Assembly: GCF_900187105.1 (NCBI RefSeq)
Contig: NZ_LT906482.1
Coordinates: 1,054,001 to 1,118,000 of the forward strand
Origin: Eikenella corrodens
Lineage (GTDB): Bacteria; Pseudomonadota; Gammaproteobacteria; Burkholderiales; Neisseriaceae
Length of the DNA: 64,000 nucleotides
Direction of reading: 5' to 3'
This document shows, in pieces, positions 15,953 through 24,353 of the stretch. Every line of letters starts with the position of its first letter. Positions within the stretch are counted from its first letter, which is position 1. Made by a program: the position numbers and the translations under genes. The notes below the pieces were generated by a model, which was given only the letters and a program-made list of their open reading frames with translations, ran no database searches and was not told the origin of the DNA.

Positions 15953-17428
15953 ATGGCTAAAAATCTGAACGTTTTCGACCGCGAATACGGTCTGCTCATC
16001 AACGGCGAGTGGACAAAGCCCGGCAATCTGCTGGAATCGCACAACCCCGCCAACGGCGAGCTCTTGGCTAAATTCACCGATGCCACCGACGCCGACGTAG
16101 ATGCCGCCGTGGCCGCTGCACAGGCTGCATTTAAAACCTGGCGCAAAACCACCGCTGCCGAGCGCGCCGCCCTTCTGAACAAAATTGCCGATGTGATTGA
16201 TGAGAATGCCGAACTCTTCGCCCTGCAGGAAACGCTCGACAACGGCAAACCCATCCGCGAAACCCGCGCTGCCGATATTCCGTTGGCCTCCGACCACTTC
16301 CGCTATTTCGCCAGCGTGATCCGCGGCGAGGAAGGCACGGCCAACCAACTGGACGAAGAAGACCTCTCCATCGTATTGCGCGAGCCCATCGGCGTGGTTG
16401 GCCAAATCATTCCGTGGAACTTCCCCTTCCTCATGGCCGCTTGGAAAATTGCTCCTGCACTGGCCGCTGGCTGCACCATCGTTATCCACCCCTCTTCCAG
16501 CACCTCTCTGAGCTTGCTCTCCTTTGCCCAAAAAGTGAACCACCTGCTGCCCAAAGGCGTGCTCAACGTGATTACCGGTAAAGGCAGCAAATCCGGCGAA
16601 TACATGCTGCACCACAAAGGCTTCAACAAACTTGCTTTCACCGGCTCTACCGAAGTGGGCCGCCGCGTGGGCATCGCTGCTGCCGAGCTGCTGATTCCTT
16701 CCACTCTGGAATTGGGCGGCAAATCTGCCAACATCTTCTTCGACGACATGCCTTTCGACAAAGCCTTGGAAGGCGCGCAAAAAGGTATTTTGTTCAACCA
16801 AGGCCAAGTGTGCTGTGCCGGTTCGCGCATTTTCGTGCAGGAAGGCATTTACGACAAATTCGTAGCCGCACTGTCTGAAGAGTTTAAGAAAGTGAAAGTC
16901 GGCTTGCCTTGGGAAGACGATACCCAGATGGGCGCACAAGTGAACGCCGGTCAGCTCAACACCATTCTGAAGTATGTGCAAATTGGCGAACAAGAAGGCT
17001 GCCGCATCATCACCGGCGGTAAAAAAGTGGAAGGCGCATTGGGCAAAGGCGAATTTGTTGAGCCCACCCTGATTGCTGCCGACAGCAACAACAGCCGCAT
17101 CGCCCAAGAAGAAATCTTCGGCCCGGTGGCTACCGTGATTAAATTCAAAACCGAAGAAGAAGTTATCCAGCTGGCCAACGACAGCGAATACGGCCTCGGC
17201 GGCGGCGTGTGGACGCGCGACATCAACCGCGCCCTGCGCGTATCCCGCGCTCTGGAAACCGGCCGCGTATGGGTGAACTGCTACAACCGCCTGCCTGCCG
17301 GTGCCCCCTTCGGCGGCTACAAAACTTCCGGCATCGGCCGCGAAACCCACAAAATGATGCTCGAAGCCTATACCCAGGTGAAAAACATCTACATCAGCAC
17401 CCGCGAAGAGCGCGAAGGCATGTATTAA
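15953..17428 (+). CDS. NAD(P)-dependent aldehyde dehydrogenase (acetaldehyde type)
   Basis: 491 residues from ATG 15953, preceded by TTAGGAGAACC; the frame extends upstream without homology. Oxidises aldehydes to acids. Signatures: IIPWNFPFLMAAWKIAPAL (cofactor site), LELGGKSANIFFDD with the catalytic Glu, and catalytic Cys at residues 287-288 in QGQVCCAGSRIF. Closest in style to ExaC/AcoD-type acetaldehyde dehydrogenases. Monocistronic, with its own intrinsic terminator. Confidence 0.9.
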   Translation: MAKNLNVFDREYGLLINGEWTKPGNLLESHNPANGELLAKFTDATDADVDAAVAAAQAAFKTWRKTTAAERAALLNKIADVIDENAELFALQETLDNGKPIRETRAADIPLASDHFRYFASVIRGEEGTANQLDEEDLSIVLREPIGVVGQIIPWNFPFLMAAWKIAPALAAGCTIVIHPSSSTSLSLLSFAQKVNHLLPKGVLNVITGKGSKSGEYMLHHKGFNKLAFTGSTEVGRRVGIAAAELLIPSTLELGGKSANIFFDDMPFDKALEGAQKGILFNQGQVCCAGSRIFVQEGIYDKFVAALSEEFKKVKVGLPWEDDTQMGAQVNAGQLNTILKYVQIGEQEGCRIITGGKKVEGALGKGEFVEPTLIAADSNNSRIAQEEIFGPVATVIKFKTEEEVIQLANDSEYGLGGGVWTRDINRALRVSRALETGRVWVNCYNRLPAGAPFGGYKTSGIGRETHKMMLEAYTQVKNIYISTREEREGMY

Positions 17429-17458
17429 TTTAATTACTTTGCCTGATTGCAATGCACA

Positions 17459-17487
17459 AGCTGCCGGTATGCCCGGCAGCTTTTTTT
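17459..17487 (+). terminator. Intrinsic terminator after aldehyde dehydrogenase
   Basis: Nine-bp stem AGCTGCCGG / CCGGCAGCT, five-base loop, seven T. One of the few terminators here not built from DUS. Confidence 0.9.
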
Positions 17488-17727
17488 GTGTGATCGATGG
17501 GCGTTGCCATGTTGATAGGCTATCTGCGTGTTTTAAGATTTTCAGGTAGCCTTTGCGCAACATTCCCCCATTTGCAGGCTACCTGAAATAGCGTAAATCC
17601 GGTATTGATAGCGAATTTAATTGAATTTCGCTTGAAGGTGTTAAGCCGTAGGCAGACAGCAGCCGCCACTCCCGCCCCGCTTCGTCTATAATCCCACCCC
17701 ATCCCCATTCCGCAAAGGCTACCTGAA

Positions 17728-18150
17728 ATGACCTTCCCCAAGCTTCTCGTCCCCATCGTTGCCGCGCTGCTGCTTGCCGCCTGCGGTGCCACTTTCGCGC
17801 CGCAGGATTTGCCGCATTTGGCAGCGGGCGAGAGCCGCCGTTTCAAGCTGGAGCGGCTGGATGAAACCGGCACGGCGGAGCAGGTGTCGCTGTTGGTGGT
17901 GCAGGGCGAGGCGGGCGGGCAGTCGCGCTGGATTCAGACCGATGCGTTCGGTGCGCCGCTGGCGCGCTTGCTGGCCACACAGAGCGGCTGGCGGCGCGAC
18001 GGTTTTGTGCCGCCGAACCATGCCGCGCAGGCGGTGTTCACGGCGATGTTCCCGCTGTTGGAAAACGGTTTTTCAGACGGCCGGCCGCGCGAGTTGGAAG
18101 GCGGCGGGGCGAAATGGCGGCTGACGCCTTTGGGAGAAAACGATGAATAA
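17728..18150 (+). CDS. DUF3261-type lipoprotein of aryl-polyene cluster (ApeN-like)
   Basis: 140 residues with lipoprotein signal MTFPKLLVPIVAALLLAA and lipobox LAAC. The body (SRRFKLERLDE, LLVVQGEAGGQSRWIQTDAFGAPLARL) matches the small DUF3261 lipoproteins next to APE ketosynthases. Probably anchored in the outer membrane; in APE systems linked to moving the finished product. Overlaps the ketosynthase start by eight bases. Contains an AG-DUS-like site at 18072-18083. Confidence 0.72.
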   Translation: MTFPKLLVPIVAALLLAACGATFAPQDLPHLAAGESRRFKLERLDETGTAEQVSLLVVQGEAGGQSRWIQTDAFGAPLARLLATQSGWRRDGFVPPNHAAQAVFTAMFPLLENGFSDGRPRELEGGGAKWRLTPLGENDE

Positions 18151-19369
18151 GGCACGGGCATACCTCGGCCGGCCGGGTTTGGTGTCGGCTTTGGGCAGCA
18201 GTTTGGCGGAGCATTTGGATGGCCTGTTGAGGCCGTCTGAAAACAGCCCGCTCACGTTTTCCACCGAATGGGTGAAGGGCAAAAACCGTGCTTTCGGCGC
18301 GGTAAACCGGCCGTTGCGCCCGTTTCCCGACAATCTGCCCGCCGAACACCGCAGCCGCAACAATCAATTGCTGTGGGACGCTTTGGCGCAAATCGAGCTG
18401 CAGATTCAGGCAGCCCTCAGCCGCTACGGCGCGGACAGAATCGGCGTGGTCATCGGCACGTCGGTGGGTGGGGCGGACGAAAATATCCCGCTGTTCCAAC
18501 ACGTTGCCAACGGCGGCGGCTGGGCGGACATTCCGTTCAAACAGCAGGCGCAACTGCTTTCCTCGCCCGCCGATTTTGCCGCGGCAGCGTACGGCTTGCG
18601 GGGCGCGTGCTACGGCGTGTCCACCGCCTGCACCTCCGGCGCGCGGGCGCTCATCAGCGCGGCGCGGCTGCTGCGGCTGGGTGTGTGCGACGCGGTGTTG
18701 TGCGGCGGTGTGGACACGCTCTCGCCGCTCACCATCAACGGTTTCGCCTCGCTCGAAGTGCTGTCCGACGGCATTGCCAACCCGTTTTCGCGCAACCGCA
18801 ACGGCATCAACATCGGCGAAGCCGCCGCCGTGTTCGTGATGACCCGCGAAGATAACGGCGACGCCCTGCCGCTCTTGGGCTACGGCGCCAGCAGCGACGC
18901 GCACCATATGTCTTCCCCCCGCCCCGACGGCCTCGGTGCGGCACAGGCTTTTCAGGTAGCCTTAAACCACGCCGAATTGCCGCCCGAAAGCATCGGTTGG
19001 ATTAATCTGCACGGCACCGGCACGCTGCTCAACGACGGCATGGAAAGCCGTGCCGTGGCCGAAGTATTCGGCAGCCAAACCGCCGCCACTTCCACCAAAC
19101 CGCTCACCGGCCACACCCTCGGCGCGGCCGGCGCGCTCGAAGCCGCCTTCGTATGGGGCATCGCAAGCCGCCGCGACAACCCGGAAGGCAACCTGCCGCC
19201 CCAACTGTGGGACGGCCAAACCGACCCCGAACTGCCCTCAATCGCGCTCACCGTTTCAGGTAGCCAGTGGCCACAGGGGCGGCGCATCGGCGCAAGTTCG
19301 TCGTTTGCCTTCGGCGGCAACAACAGCGTCCTCATCATCGGAGAAGAACATGCCCCAATGTCCGATTAA
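18143..19369 (+). CDS. apeO: Beta-ketoacyl-ACP synthase of aryl-polyene cluster (ApeO-like)
   Basis: 408-residue FabF-like condensing enzyme. Catalytic set present: Cys163 in STACTSGA, His290 in LHGTGTLLND, His324 in TGHTLGAAG. Place between a DUF3261 lipoprotein and an ApeP-type dehydratase fits ApeO, whose partner chain-length factor would be the apeC-like gene at 5766-6512. The gene contains both an exact AG-DUS (18230-18241) and an Eikenella DUS (18951-18962), a sign of mixed ancestry. Confidence 0.82.
   Translation: MNKARAYLGRPGLVSALGSSLAEHLDGLLRPSENSPLTFSTEWVKGKNRAFGAVNRPLRPFPDNLPAEHRSRNNQLLWDALAQIELQIQAALSRYGADRIGVVIGTSVGGADENIPLFQHVANGGGWADIPFKQQAQLLSSPADFAAAAYGLRGACYGVSTACTSGARALISAARLLRLGVCDAVLCGGVDTLSPLTINGFASLEVLSDGIANPFSRNRNGINIGEAAAVFVMTREDNGDALPLLGYGASSDAHHMSSPRPDGLGAAQAFQVALNHAELPPESIGWINLHGTGTLLNDGMESRAVAEVFGSQTAATSTKPLTGHTLGAAGALEAAFVWGIASRRDNPEGNLPPQLWDGQTDPELPSIALTVSGSQWPQGRRIGASSSFAFGGNNSVLIIGEEHAPMSD
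18230..18241. repeat. Exact AG-DUS inside the ketosynthase gene
   Basis: AGGCCGTCTGAA within the coding frame. Confidence 0.85.
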
Positions 19370-19853
19370 ACAACCCGCCGCCCTCCTGCCGCACAGCGGC
19401 CGCATGGTGCTGCTGGACGAAGTTTTATCCTATGACAACAACAGCCTGCACGCCGTCTGCACCATCTGGCCCGACTGCATCCTGCTCCCCGACGGCGCAA
19501 ATGCCCTGCCCGGCTGGCTCGGCATGGAAATCATGGCGCAAGGCGTGGGCGCATGGGCGGGCGCGCATGCGCTGGACGCCGGCCGCCCCGTGCAGCTCGG
19601 CTTCCTGCTCGGTACCCGCAAGCTCACCTTTGGGCTACCTGAAATCCCCGTCGGCATCGTGCTCGATGTGCAAATCAACCTGTCCTGGCAAGACAACGCC
19701 ACCAATATGGGCGTGTTCGACTGCACCCTCACCTGCCGCACCCCGCCCCCCGGCAGCGACGACCCCGCTCCCGGCACGCCGCTCCTCTCCGGCGCGCTCA
19801 ACGTATTCAGCCCCACCAGCCGCGAGGCTTTGGACGCGATTTTAGGCAGATAA
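19350..19853 (+). CDS. apeP: Hotdog-fold 3-hydroxyacyl-ACP dehydratase (ApeP-like)
   Basis: 167 residues from ATG 19350, overlapping the ketosynthase end by 20 bases. LLPHSGRMVLLDEV, GWLGMEIMAQGVGAWAG and GFLLGTRKLTF are the FabA/FabZ-like motifs of ApeP dehydratases; Glu in GMEIMAQ is the likely catalytic residue. In APE synthesis it dehydrates 3-hydroxyacyl chains to form the conjugated double bonds, usually with ApeI, which is not in this window. The ketoreductase and second ketosynthase that normally follow are also missing here. An in-frame DUS encodes LPEIP. Confidence 0.82.
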   Translation: MPQCPIKQPAALLPHSGRMVLLDEVLSYDNNSLHAVCTIWPDCILLPDGANALPGWLGMEIMAQGVGAWAGAHALDAGRPVQLGFLLGTRKLTFGLPEIPVGIVLDVQINLSWQDNATNMGVFDCTLTCRTPPPGSDDPAPGTPLLSGALNVFSPTSREALDAILGR

Positions 19854-19869
19854 GTTTCAGGTAGCCTTG

Positions 19870-19893
19870 AGGCCGTCTGAAAGGCTACCTGAA
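19870..19893. repeat. Abutting AG-DUS and Eikenella DUS
   Basis: AGGCCGTCTGAA (19870-19881) is immediately followed by AGGCTACCTGAA (19882-19893), both exact and in the same orientation, with no base between them. Another exact AG-DUS lies at 19975-19986. Confidence 0.9.
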
Positions 19894-20026
19894 AACATGG
19901 TTTGCCACGAAGCTGCAACATGAATGAAGCAAAGCGGGCTTAAAGCCCGCCGTTGGCACTGCCGTATCCACTCTTTCAGACGGCCTCAAAACTCTCCAAG
20001 GCTACCTGAAACCCACGCTTGCCAAC

Positions 20027-20713
20027 ATGCCTACTCCCCCGCATCAGAACACATCCATGGAAACGTATTTCTACAATAAAAACATCAACCTCATCGAAGT
20101 CCAGCCCGCATTTATCCGCACCGCCATGCGGCAGGCCAAGCGTTACCGTTGCGGCATTCGGATTTTGAGCCGGCCGACGGTTGCCATCAACCCGACACCC
20201 GCACCGAAACACGCTGTGGTGGATTTTGCCGATTTGGCCGCCTATCCCGAACTGCCGCATCTCCAAATCGAACACGATCTTGAATCGCCCGAATTCATCA
20301 ATACGGATGCCCTATACCGCTTCGAGCAATTGGAAACCCTGGTCATCGAACAGCCAATCGACATCGACCTCTCCCAACTGCTCGCCCTCAAAGATTTAAG
20401 GATGGACTACAACAAAAAAATCCGAAATATCGGGCAATGCACCCGCTTGGAGCGTTTATACCTATGGTCTTACAAAGGCAAAGACTTAACTGAATTCCAA
20501 AACCTGACGCGGCTGAAAGATTTATTGCTGGTGCGCCCCTCCGTGTGCACATTAAACGGCATCGAAAACCTCACCGCCTTGGAAACAATCGACATCAGCT
20601 ATGCCCGCAGCCTGAACGACATATCTGCCCTGCACCGGCTGCAAGCAATACACCAAGTCAGAAATATTGGGCTGCCGGAAAAATTTCATGACGAGGGGTT
20701 TGAGCAGAAATAG
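20027..20713 (+). CDS. Leucine-rich-repeat protein, function unknown
   Basis: 228 residues if ATG 20027 is used, or 218 from ATG 20057. From about residue 95 on, degenerate 20-22-residue leucine-rich repeats are seen (LETLVIEQPIDIDLSQLLAL, LERLYLWSYKGKDLTEFQNL, LKDLLLVRP and so on). No signal peptide, so probably cytoplasmic. Similar short LRR proteins in Neisseriaceae are orphans, sometimes near toxin/immunity loci. An exact AG-DUS lies just upstream (19975-19986), suggesting arrival with the APE fragment. Confidence 0.65.
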   Translation: MPTPPHQNTSMETYFYNKNINLIEVQPAFIRTAMRQAKRYRCGIRILSRPTVAINPTPAPKHAVVDFADLAAYPELPHLQIEHDLESPEFINTDALYRFEQLETLVIEQPIDIDLSQLLALKDLRMDYNKKIRNIGQCTRLERLYLWSYKGKDLTEFQNLTRLKDLLLVRPSVCTLNGIENLTALETIDISYARSLNDISALHRLQAIHQVRNIGLPEKFHDEGFEQK

Positions 20714-20806
20714 AAAGTAAAAAAATGGCGGGATAGTAGTTCGGATGATTAGTTTTCAGATAGCCTTAAGCATTTAAAGGCTACCTGAAAACGTGAACAG
20801 GAAGTT

Positions 20807-20862
20807 AGTGAGGCAATGCCAACTAACGGTGCGTATGCGCCGTGGGTTGGCATTGCCTCACT
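20807..20862. repeat. 17-bp perfect inverted repeat (stem-loop)
   Basis: AGTGAGGCAATGCCAAC (20807-20823) and its exact reverse complement (20846-20862) enclose 22 bases that can pair further around GGTGCG/CGCC. No T run follows, so a plain terminator is unlikely. Confidence 0.7.
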
Positions 20863-21109
20863 GATATTTTGTATTTGTTTGCGCCCACTTTTAGCAACAG
20901 TGTTTAGCGGGTTTTCAGGTAGCCTTTCATCATTGATTCTTCATTTTGTCTTGTCACATACAAGCTGGCACTGCCTTTTGACAGTGTGGGAAATCGGCTT
21001 CCTTCGGAAGCCTTATCTTCTTCTCTTCGAGAGCTAAGAAAAGCAAGGTGGTTGCGCTTTCAGGTAGCCTCTTATGCCTTTTCCCTCTAAGCATATTGCC
21101 AATGCTTCT

Positions 21110-21138
21110 TTCTCAAGCTGCGCGGCGGTTTCTATAAT
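21110..21138 (+). promoter_or_regulatory. Promoter of amino-acid ABC transporter operon
   Basis: TTCTCA and a perfect TATAAT (21133-21138) are 17 bp apart. Transcription would begin near 21145, which supports ATG 21167 rather than the upstream ATG as start of the first permease. Confidence 0.6.
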
Positions 21139-21166
21139 GGCCGCCTGTTTTCAATTTTGCCTGATT

Positions 21167-21826
21167 ATGAACTGGTCTTATTTTTGGCGTGTGGCGCCGA
21201 AGTTTGCCGATGCCGCGCTGATTACGTTGAAGCTGTCGGCCTACAGCATTGCGCTGTCGCTCCTGCTGGGGTTGGCGGTGGCAGTGATAACGGCCTACCG
21301 CGTGCGGCCGCTGTATTGGCCGGCGCGGGCGTATATCGAGCTTTCGCGCAATACGCCTTTGCTGATTCAGCTGTTTTTCCTGTATTACGGCCTGCCGAAG
21401 GTGGGCATTAAGTGGGACGGCTTTACCTGCGGCATCCTGGCGCTGGTGTTTTTGGGCGCGAGCTATATGTCGGAGGCGCTGAGGGCGGGTTTGCTTTCGG
21501 TGCCCAAGGGGCAGGTGGAGGCGGCTAAGGCGATTGGTTTGTCGCGCTGGCAGGTGTTCCGCTTTGTGGTGCTGCCGCAGGCTTGGGCGGTATCGGTGCC
21601 GGCGGTTGGGGCGAATGTGCTGTTTTTGATTAAGGAAACTTCGGTGGTGAGCGCGGTGGCGGTTGCGGAATTGATGTTTGTTACCAAAGACATCATCGGT
21701 ATGGACTATAAAACCAATGAGGCGCTGCTGCTGTTGTTTATCAGCTACCTGATTATTCTGCTGCCGGTGTCGCTGCTGGCGCGTTGGGCGGAAAGAAGGC
21801 TGCGGGAGGCGAAATATGGTGCTTGA
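21167..21826 (+). CDS. Polar amino-acid ABC transporter permease 1
   Basis: 219 residues from ATG 21167 (MNWSYFWRVAPKFADAALIT), the normal start of HisM/GlnP-type permeases. About five membrane helices. The EAA loop that contacts the ATPase is visible: SEALRAGLLSVPKGQVEAAKAIGLSRWQ, a classic form. ELSRNTPLLIQLFFLYYGLP is the family signature near helix 2. Overlaps permease 2 by 11 bases. Confidence 0.9.
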   Translation: MNWSYFWRVAPKFADAALITLKLSAYSIALSLLLGLAVAVITAYRVRPLYWPARAYIELSRNTPLLIQLFFLYYGLPKVGIKWDGFTCGILALVFLGASYMSEALRAGLLSVPKGQVEAAKAIGLSRWQVFRFVVLPQAWAVSVPAVGANVLFLIKETSVVSAVAVAELMFVTKDIIGMDYKTNEALLLLFISYLIILLPVSLLARWAERRLREAKYGA

Positions 21827-22484
21827 ATGGCTGTTTGCCGGCCAGAATGCGGCGCGTTTGGCACAGGGCTTGTGGCTCACGGCGAAGATTTCGTTGATTT
21901 CGGTGGCGCTTTCCTGCGTGTTGGGCACGCTGTTCGGGCTGCTGATGCGGGTGCGCCATCCGCTGGTGCGCTTTGTGTGCGCGCTATATTTGGAAATGGT
22001 GCGGATTGTGCCGATTCTGGTGTGGCTGTTTGTGCTGTATTTCGGGCTTTCGGCTTGGACCGACATCCATTTGAGCGGCGTGTGGGTGTGCATTTGGGTG
22101 TTTGTGGTTTGGGGCACCGGTGAGATGGGCGATTTGGTGCGCGGTGCGCTGGAATCGATTGAAAAGCATCAGGTGGAATCGGCCAAGGCGCTGGGGCTGA
22201 ACCGGCGGCAGGTGTTTTGGTATATCGAGCTGCCGCAGAGTGTACAGCGGGCGCTGCCGGGGGCGATTAACTTATTCACGCGTATGGTGAAAACCAGCTC
22301 GCTGGCCGCCTTGATCGGCGTGGTGGAAGTGGTGAAGGTGGGGCAGCAGATTATCGAGAATTCGCTGCTCACCATGCCGAACGCTTCGTTTTGGGTGTAC
22401 GGCCTGATTTTCATACTTTATTTCTTGTGCTGCTGGCCGCTGTCGCTGCTGGCGGGCTATTTGGAAAAGAAATGGGAGAGCTGA
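21816..22484 (+). CDS. Polar amino-acid ABC transporter permease 2
   Basis: 222 residues, same HisM/GlnP family: EMVRIVPILVWLFVLYFGL, EMGDLVRGALESIEKHQVES (EAA loop). Expected to form a heterodimer with permease 1. Coupled at both ends: overlaps permease 1 and ends one base before the ATPase start. Confidence 0.9.
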   Translation: MVLEWLFAGQNAARLAQGLWLTAKISLISVALSCVLGTLFGLLMRVRHPLVRFVCALYLEMVRIVPILVWLFVLYFGLSAWTDIHLSGVWVCIWVFVVWGTGEMGDLVRGALESIEKHQVESAKALGLNRRQVFWYIELPQSVQRALPGAINLFTRMVKTSSLAALIGVVEVVKVGQQIIENSLLTMPNASFWVYGLIFILYFLCCWPLSLLAGYLEKKWES

Positions 22485-22485
22485 T

Positions 22486-23223
22486 ATGGCTTTGCTAAAC
22501 GTGCGCCACCTGCGCAAGGGCTACGGCGATACCGTGGTGCTGCAGGATTTGGATTTGAGCCTGGAGAAGGGCGAAGTGGTGGTGATTTTGGGCCCGTCTG
22601 GCAGCGGCAAAAGCTCCCTGCTGCGCTGCATCAACGGTTTGGAGCCGCACCAGGGCGGCAGCATTGAAATGGAAGGCGTGGGCGAATTTGGCAAAGACGT
22701 GCCGTGGGAAACTGCCCGCCAGAAAGTGGGCATGGTGTTTCAGAGCTATGAATTGTTTGCCCACATGAATGTGATCGACAACATCCTGCTCGGCCCGCTG
22801 AAGGCACAGGGCCGCCGCCGCGAAGAAGTGGAGGCACAGGCCGATAAGCTGCTGGCCCGCGTGGGCTTGCTCAACCGCAAAACTGCCTTCCCGCGCGAGC
22901 TTTCCGGCGGGCAGAAGCAGCGCATCGCCATCGTGCGCGCGCTGTGCATGAACCCGGAAGTGATCCTGCTGGATGAAATCACCGCCGCGCTCGACCCGGA
23001 AATGGTGCGCGAGGTGCTGGATGTGGTGCTGGAGCTGGCGCGCGAGGGCATGAGCATGCTCATCGTTACCCACGAAATGGAATTTGCCGCTAAGGTGGCC
23101 GACCGGATTATCTTTATGGATCAAGGGCACATCATCGAAGAGAGCACGCCCGATAAATTCTTCACCAAACCCGAAAGCGGCCGCGCCCAGCAGTTTCTCA
23201 GCGGCATGGACTATTCGATTTAA
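22486..23223 (+). CDS. Polar amino-acid ABC transporter ATP-binding protein
   Basis: 245-residue ATPase. Walker A GPSGSGKSS, Q loop VFQSYELF, signature LSGGQKQR, Walker B VILLDEITAALD, switch His in VTHEME. Ile replaces the usual Pro in the D-E-P-T/I-T-A motif region. Third gene of the operon; drives uptake by the two permeases. Confidence 0.95.
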   Translation: MALLNVRHLRKGYGDTVVLQDLDLSLEKGEVVVILGPSGSGKSSLLRCINGLEPHQGGSIEMEGVGEFGKDVPWETARQKVGMVFQSYELFAHMNVIDNILLGPLKAQGRRREEVEAQADKLLARVGLLNRKTAFPRELSGGQKQRIAIVRALCMNPEVILLDEITAALDPEMVREVLDVVLELAREGMSMLIVTHEMEFAAKVADRIIFMDQGHIIEESTPDKFFTKPESGRAQQFLSGMDYSI

Positions 23224-23302
23224 CCCGTTTTAAAACCACTGCCGTATTTTCAGGTAGCCTGTACGGCGGTTTCACCCTACCTCTAACAGAAAAGGAAACA
23301 TC

Positions 23303-24196
23303 ATGCAATTACACCAATCTTTCAAAACCTTATTGGCCACCGTTGTGCTCGGCTTCGGCCTGGCCGCCTGCGGTGGCGGCGGCTCGCAGGGCAGCAGCGA
23401 CCAACCTGCTTCCGGCAGCAGCGCAGCCAACGCCTCCGCCGCTTCCGGCGCCGCCAGCGATGACGCACTGGCCAAAATCAAAGAGCGCGGCGTAATCCGC
23501 ATCGGCGTGTTCGGTGACAAGCCCCCCTTCGGCTATGTGGACGCCAACGGCAAAAGCCAAGGCTTTGACGTGGAAATCGCCAAATATCTGGCCAACGACC
23601 TACTCGGCAGCCCCGACAAAGTGGAATTCGTGCTTACCGAAGCCGCCAACCGCGTGGAATACGTGCGTTCAGGCAAAGTGGATTTAATCCTCGCCAACTT
23701 CACCCAAACGCCCGAACGCGCCGAAGTGGTGGATTTCGCCAGCCCCTATATGAACGTGGCTTTGGGTGTGGTTTCCCCCAAAGGCGCGCCGATTACCGAC
23801 CTTTCCCAGCTGGAAGGCAAAACCCTGCTGGTGAACAAAGGCACCACCGCCGATGCCTACTTCACCAAAAACCATCCCAACATCAACCTGTTGAAATTCG
23901 ACCAAAACACCGAAACCTTCGATGCGCTGAAAGACGGCCGCGGCGTGGCATTGGCGCACGACAACGCGCTGCTGTGGGCATGGGCCAAAGAAAACCCCAA
24001 CTTTGAAGTGGTCATCGGCAACATCGGCCCGGCCGAGCACATCGCCCCCGCCGTGCGCAAAGGCGACCAATCTCTGCTCAACTGGGTGAACCAAGAAATC
24101 GCCGCCATCAAACAAGACGGCCGCCTGCACGCCGCCTACGAAAAAACCCTGCGCCCGGTATATGGCGACAAAGAAGCGGAAATCCTGACCAAATAA
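23303..24196 (+). CDS. Amino-acid-binding lipoprotein of the ABC transporter
   Basis: 297 residues. Lipoprotein signal with lipobox LAAC, then a Gly/Ser/Ala-rich linker (to about residue 50) and a type II periplasmic-binding fold: GVIRIGVFGDKPPFGYVDAN, GFDVEIAKYLA, NRVEYVRSGKVDLILANFT. Closest in style to PEB1/CjaA-type binding proteins for aspartate/glutamate or cystine; ligand cannot be fixed. Follows the ATPase after an 80-bp gap with a DUS. Confidence 0.9.
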   Translation: MQLHQSFKTLLATVVLGFGLAACGGGGSQGSSDQPASGSSAANASAASGAASDDALAKIKERGVIRIGVFGDKPPFGYVDANGKSQGFDVEIAKYLANDLLGSPDKVEFVLTEAANRVEYVRSGKVDLILANFTQTPERAEVVDFASPYMNVALGVVSPKGAPITDLSQLEGKTLLVNKGTTADAYFTKNHPNINLLKFDQNTETFDALKDGRGVALAHDNALLWAWAKENPNFEVVIGNIGPAEHIAPAVRKGDQSLLNWVNQEIAAIKQDGRLHAAYEKTLRPVYGDKEAEILTK

Positions 24197-24310
24197 AACG
24201 GTTCGGCAATCCGGTTGAAGTAAAGGCTACCTGAAAGCAAAGCACCGCAGAGTTTCTGTGAAGCTGGAGTTTCAGGTAGCCTTTACGCAGCCATAAATAC
24301 TGGCCAAACA

Positions 24311-24334
24311 AAACCCCGCTTTGCAGCGGGGTTT
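24311..24334 (-). terminator. Intrinsic terminator of rplY
   Basis: AACCCCGC / GCGGGGTT stem; on the minus strand it is followed by TTTTGTTT. Confidence 0.8.
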
Positions 24335-24353
24335 GTCATCAAAGCCGTTCGGC

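Larger units (their letters stand above)
20714..21166. other. Intergenic region with a long hairpin and DUS copies
   Basis: No convincing gene; a 73-codon open frame that starts inside the hairpin is not supported. Holds DUS copies, a 17-bp perfect inverted repeat, a second small stem around GGCTTCC-TTC-GGAAGCC (about 20996-21012), and the transporter promoter. Confidence 0.6.

Noticed and set aside
20816-21037. 73-codon open frame downstream of the LRR gene
   Set aside because: It starts inside the long inverted repeat and includes a DUS translated as FSGSL; no RBS and no recognisable features.
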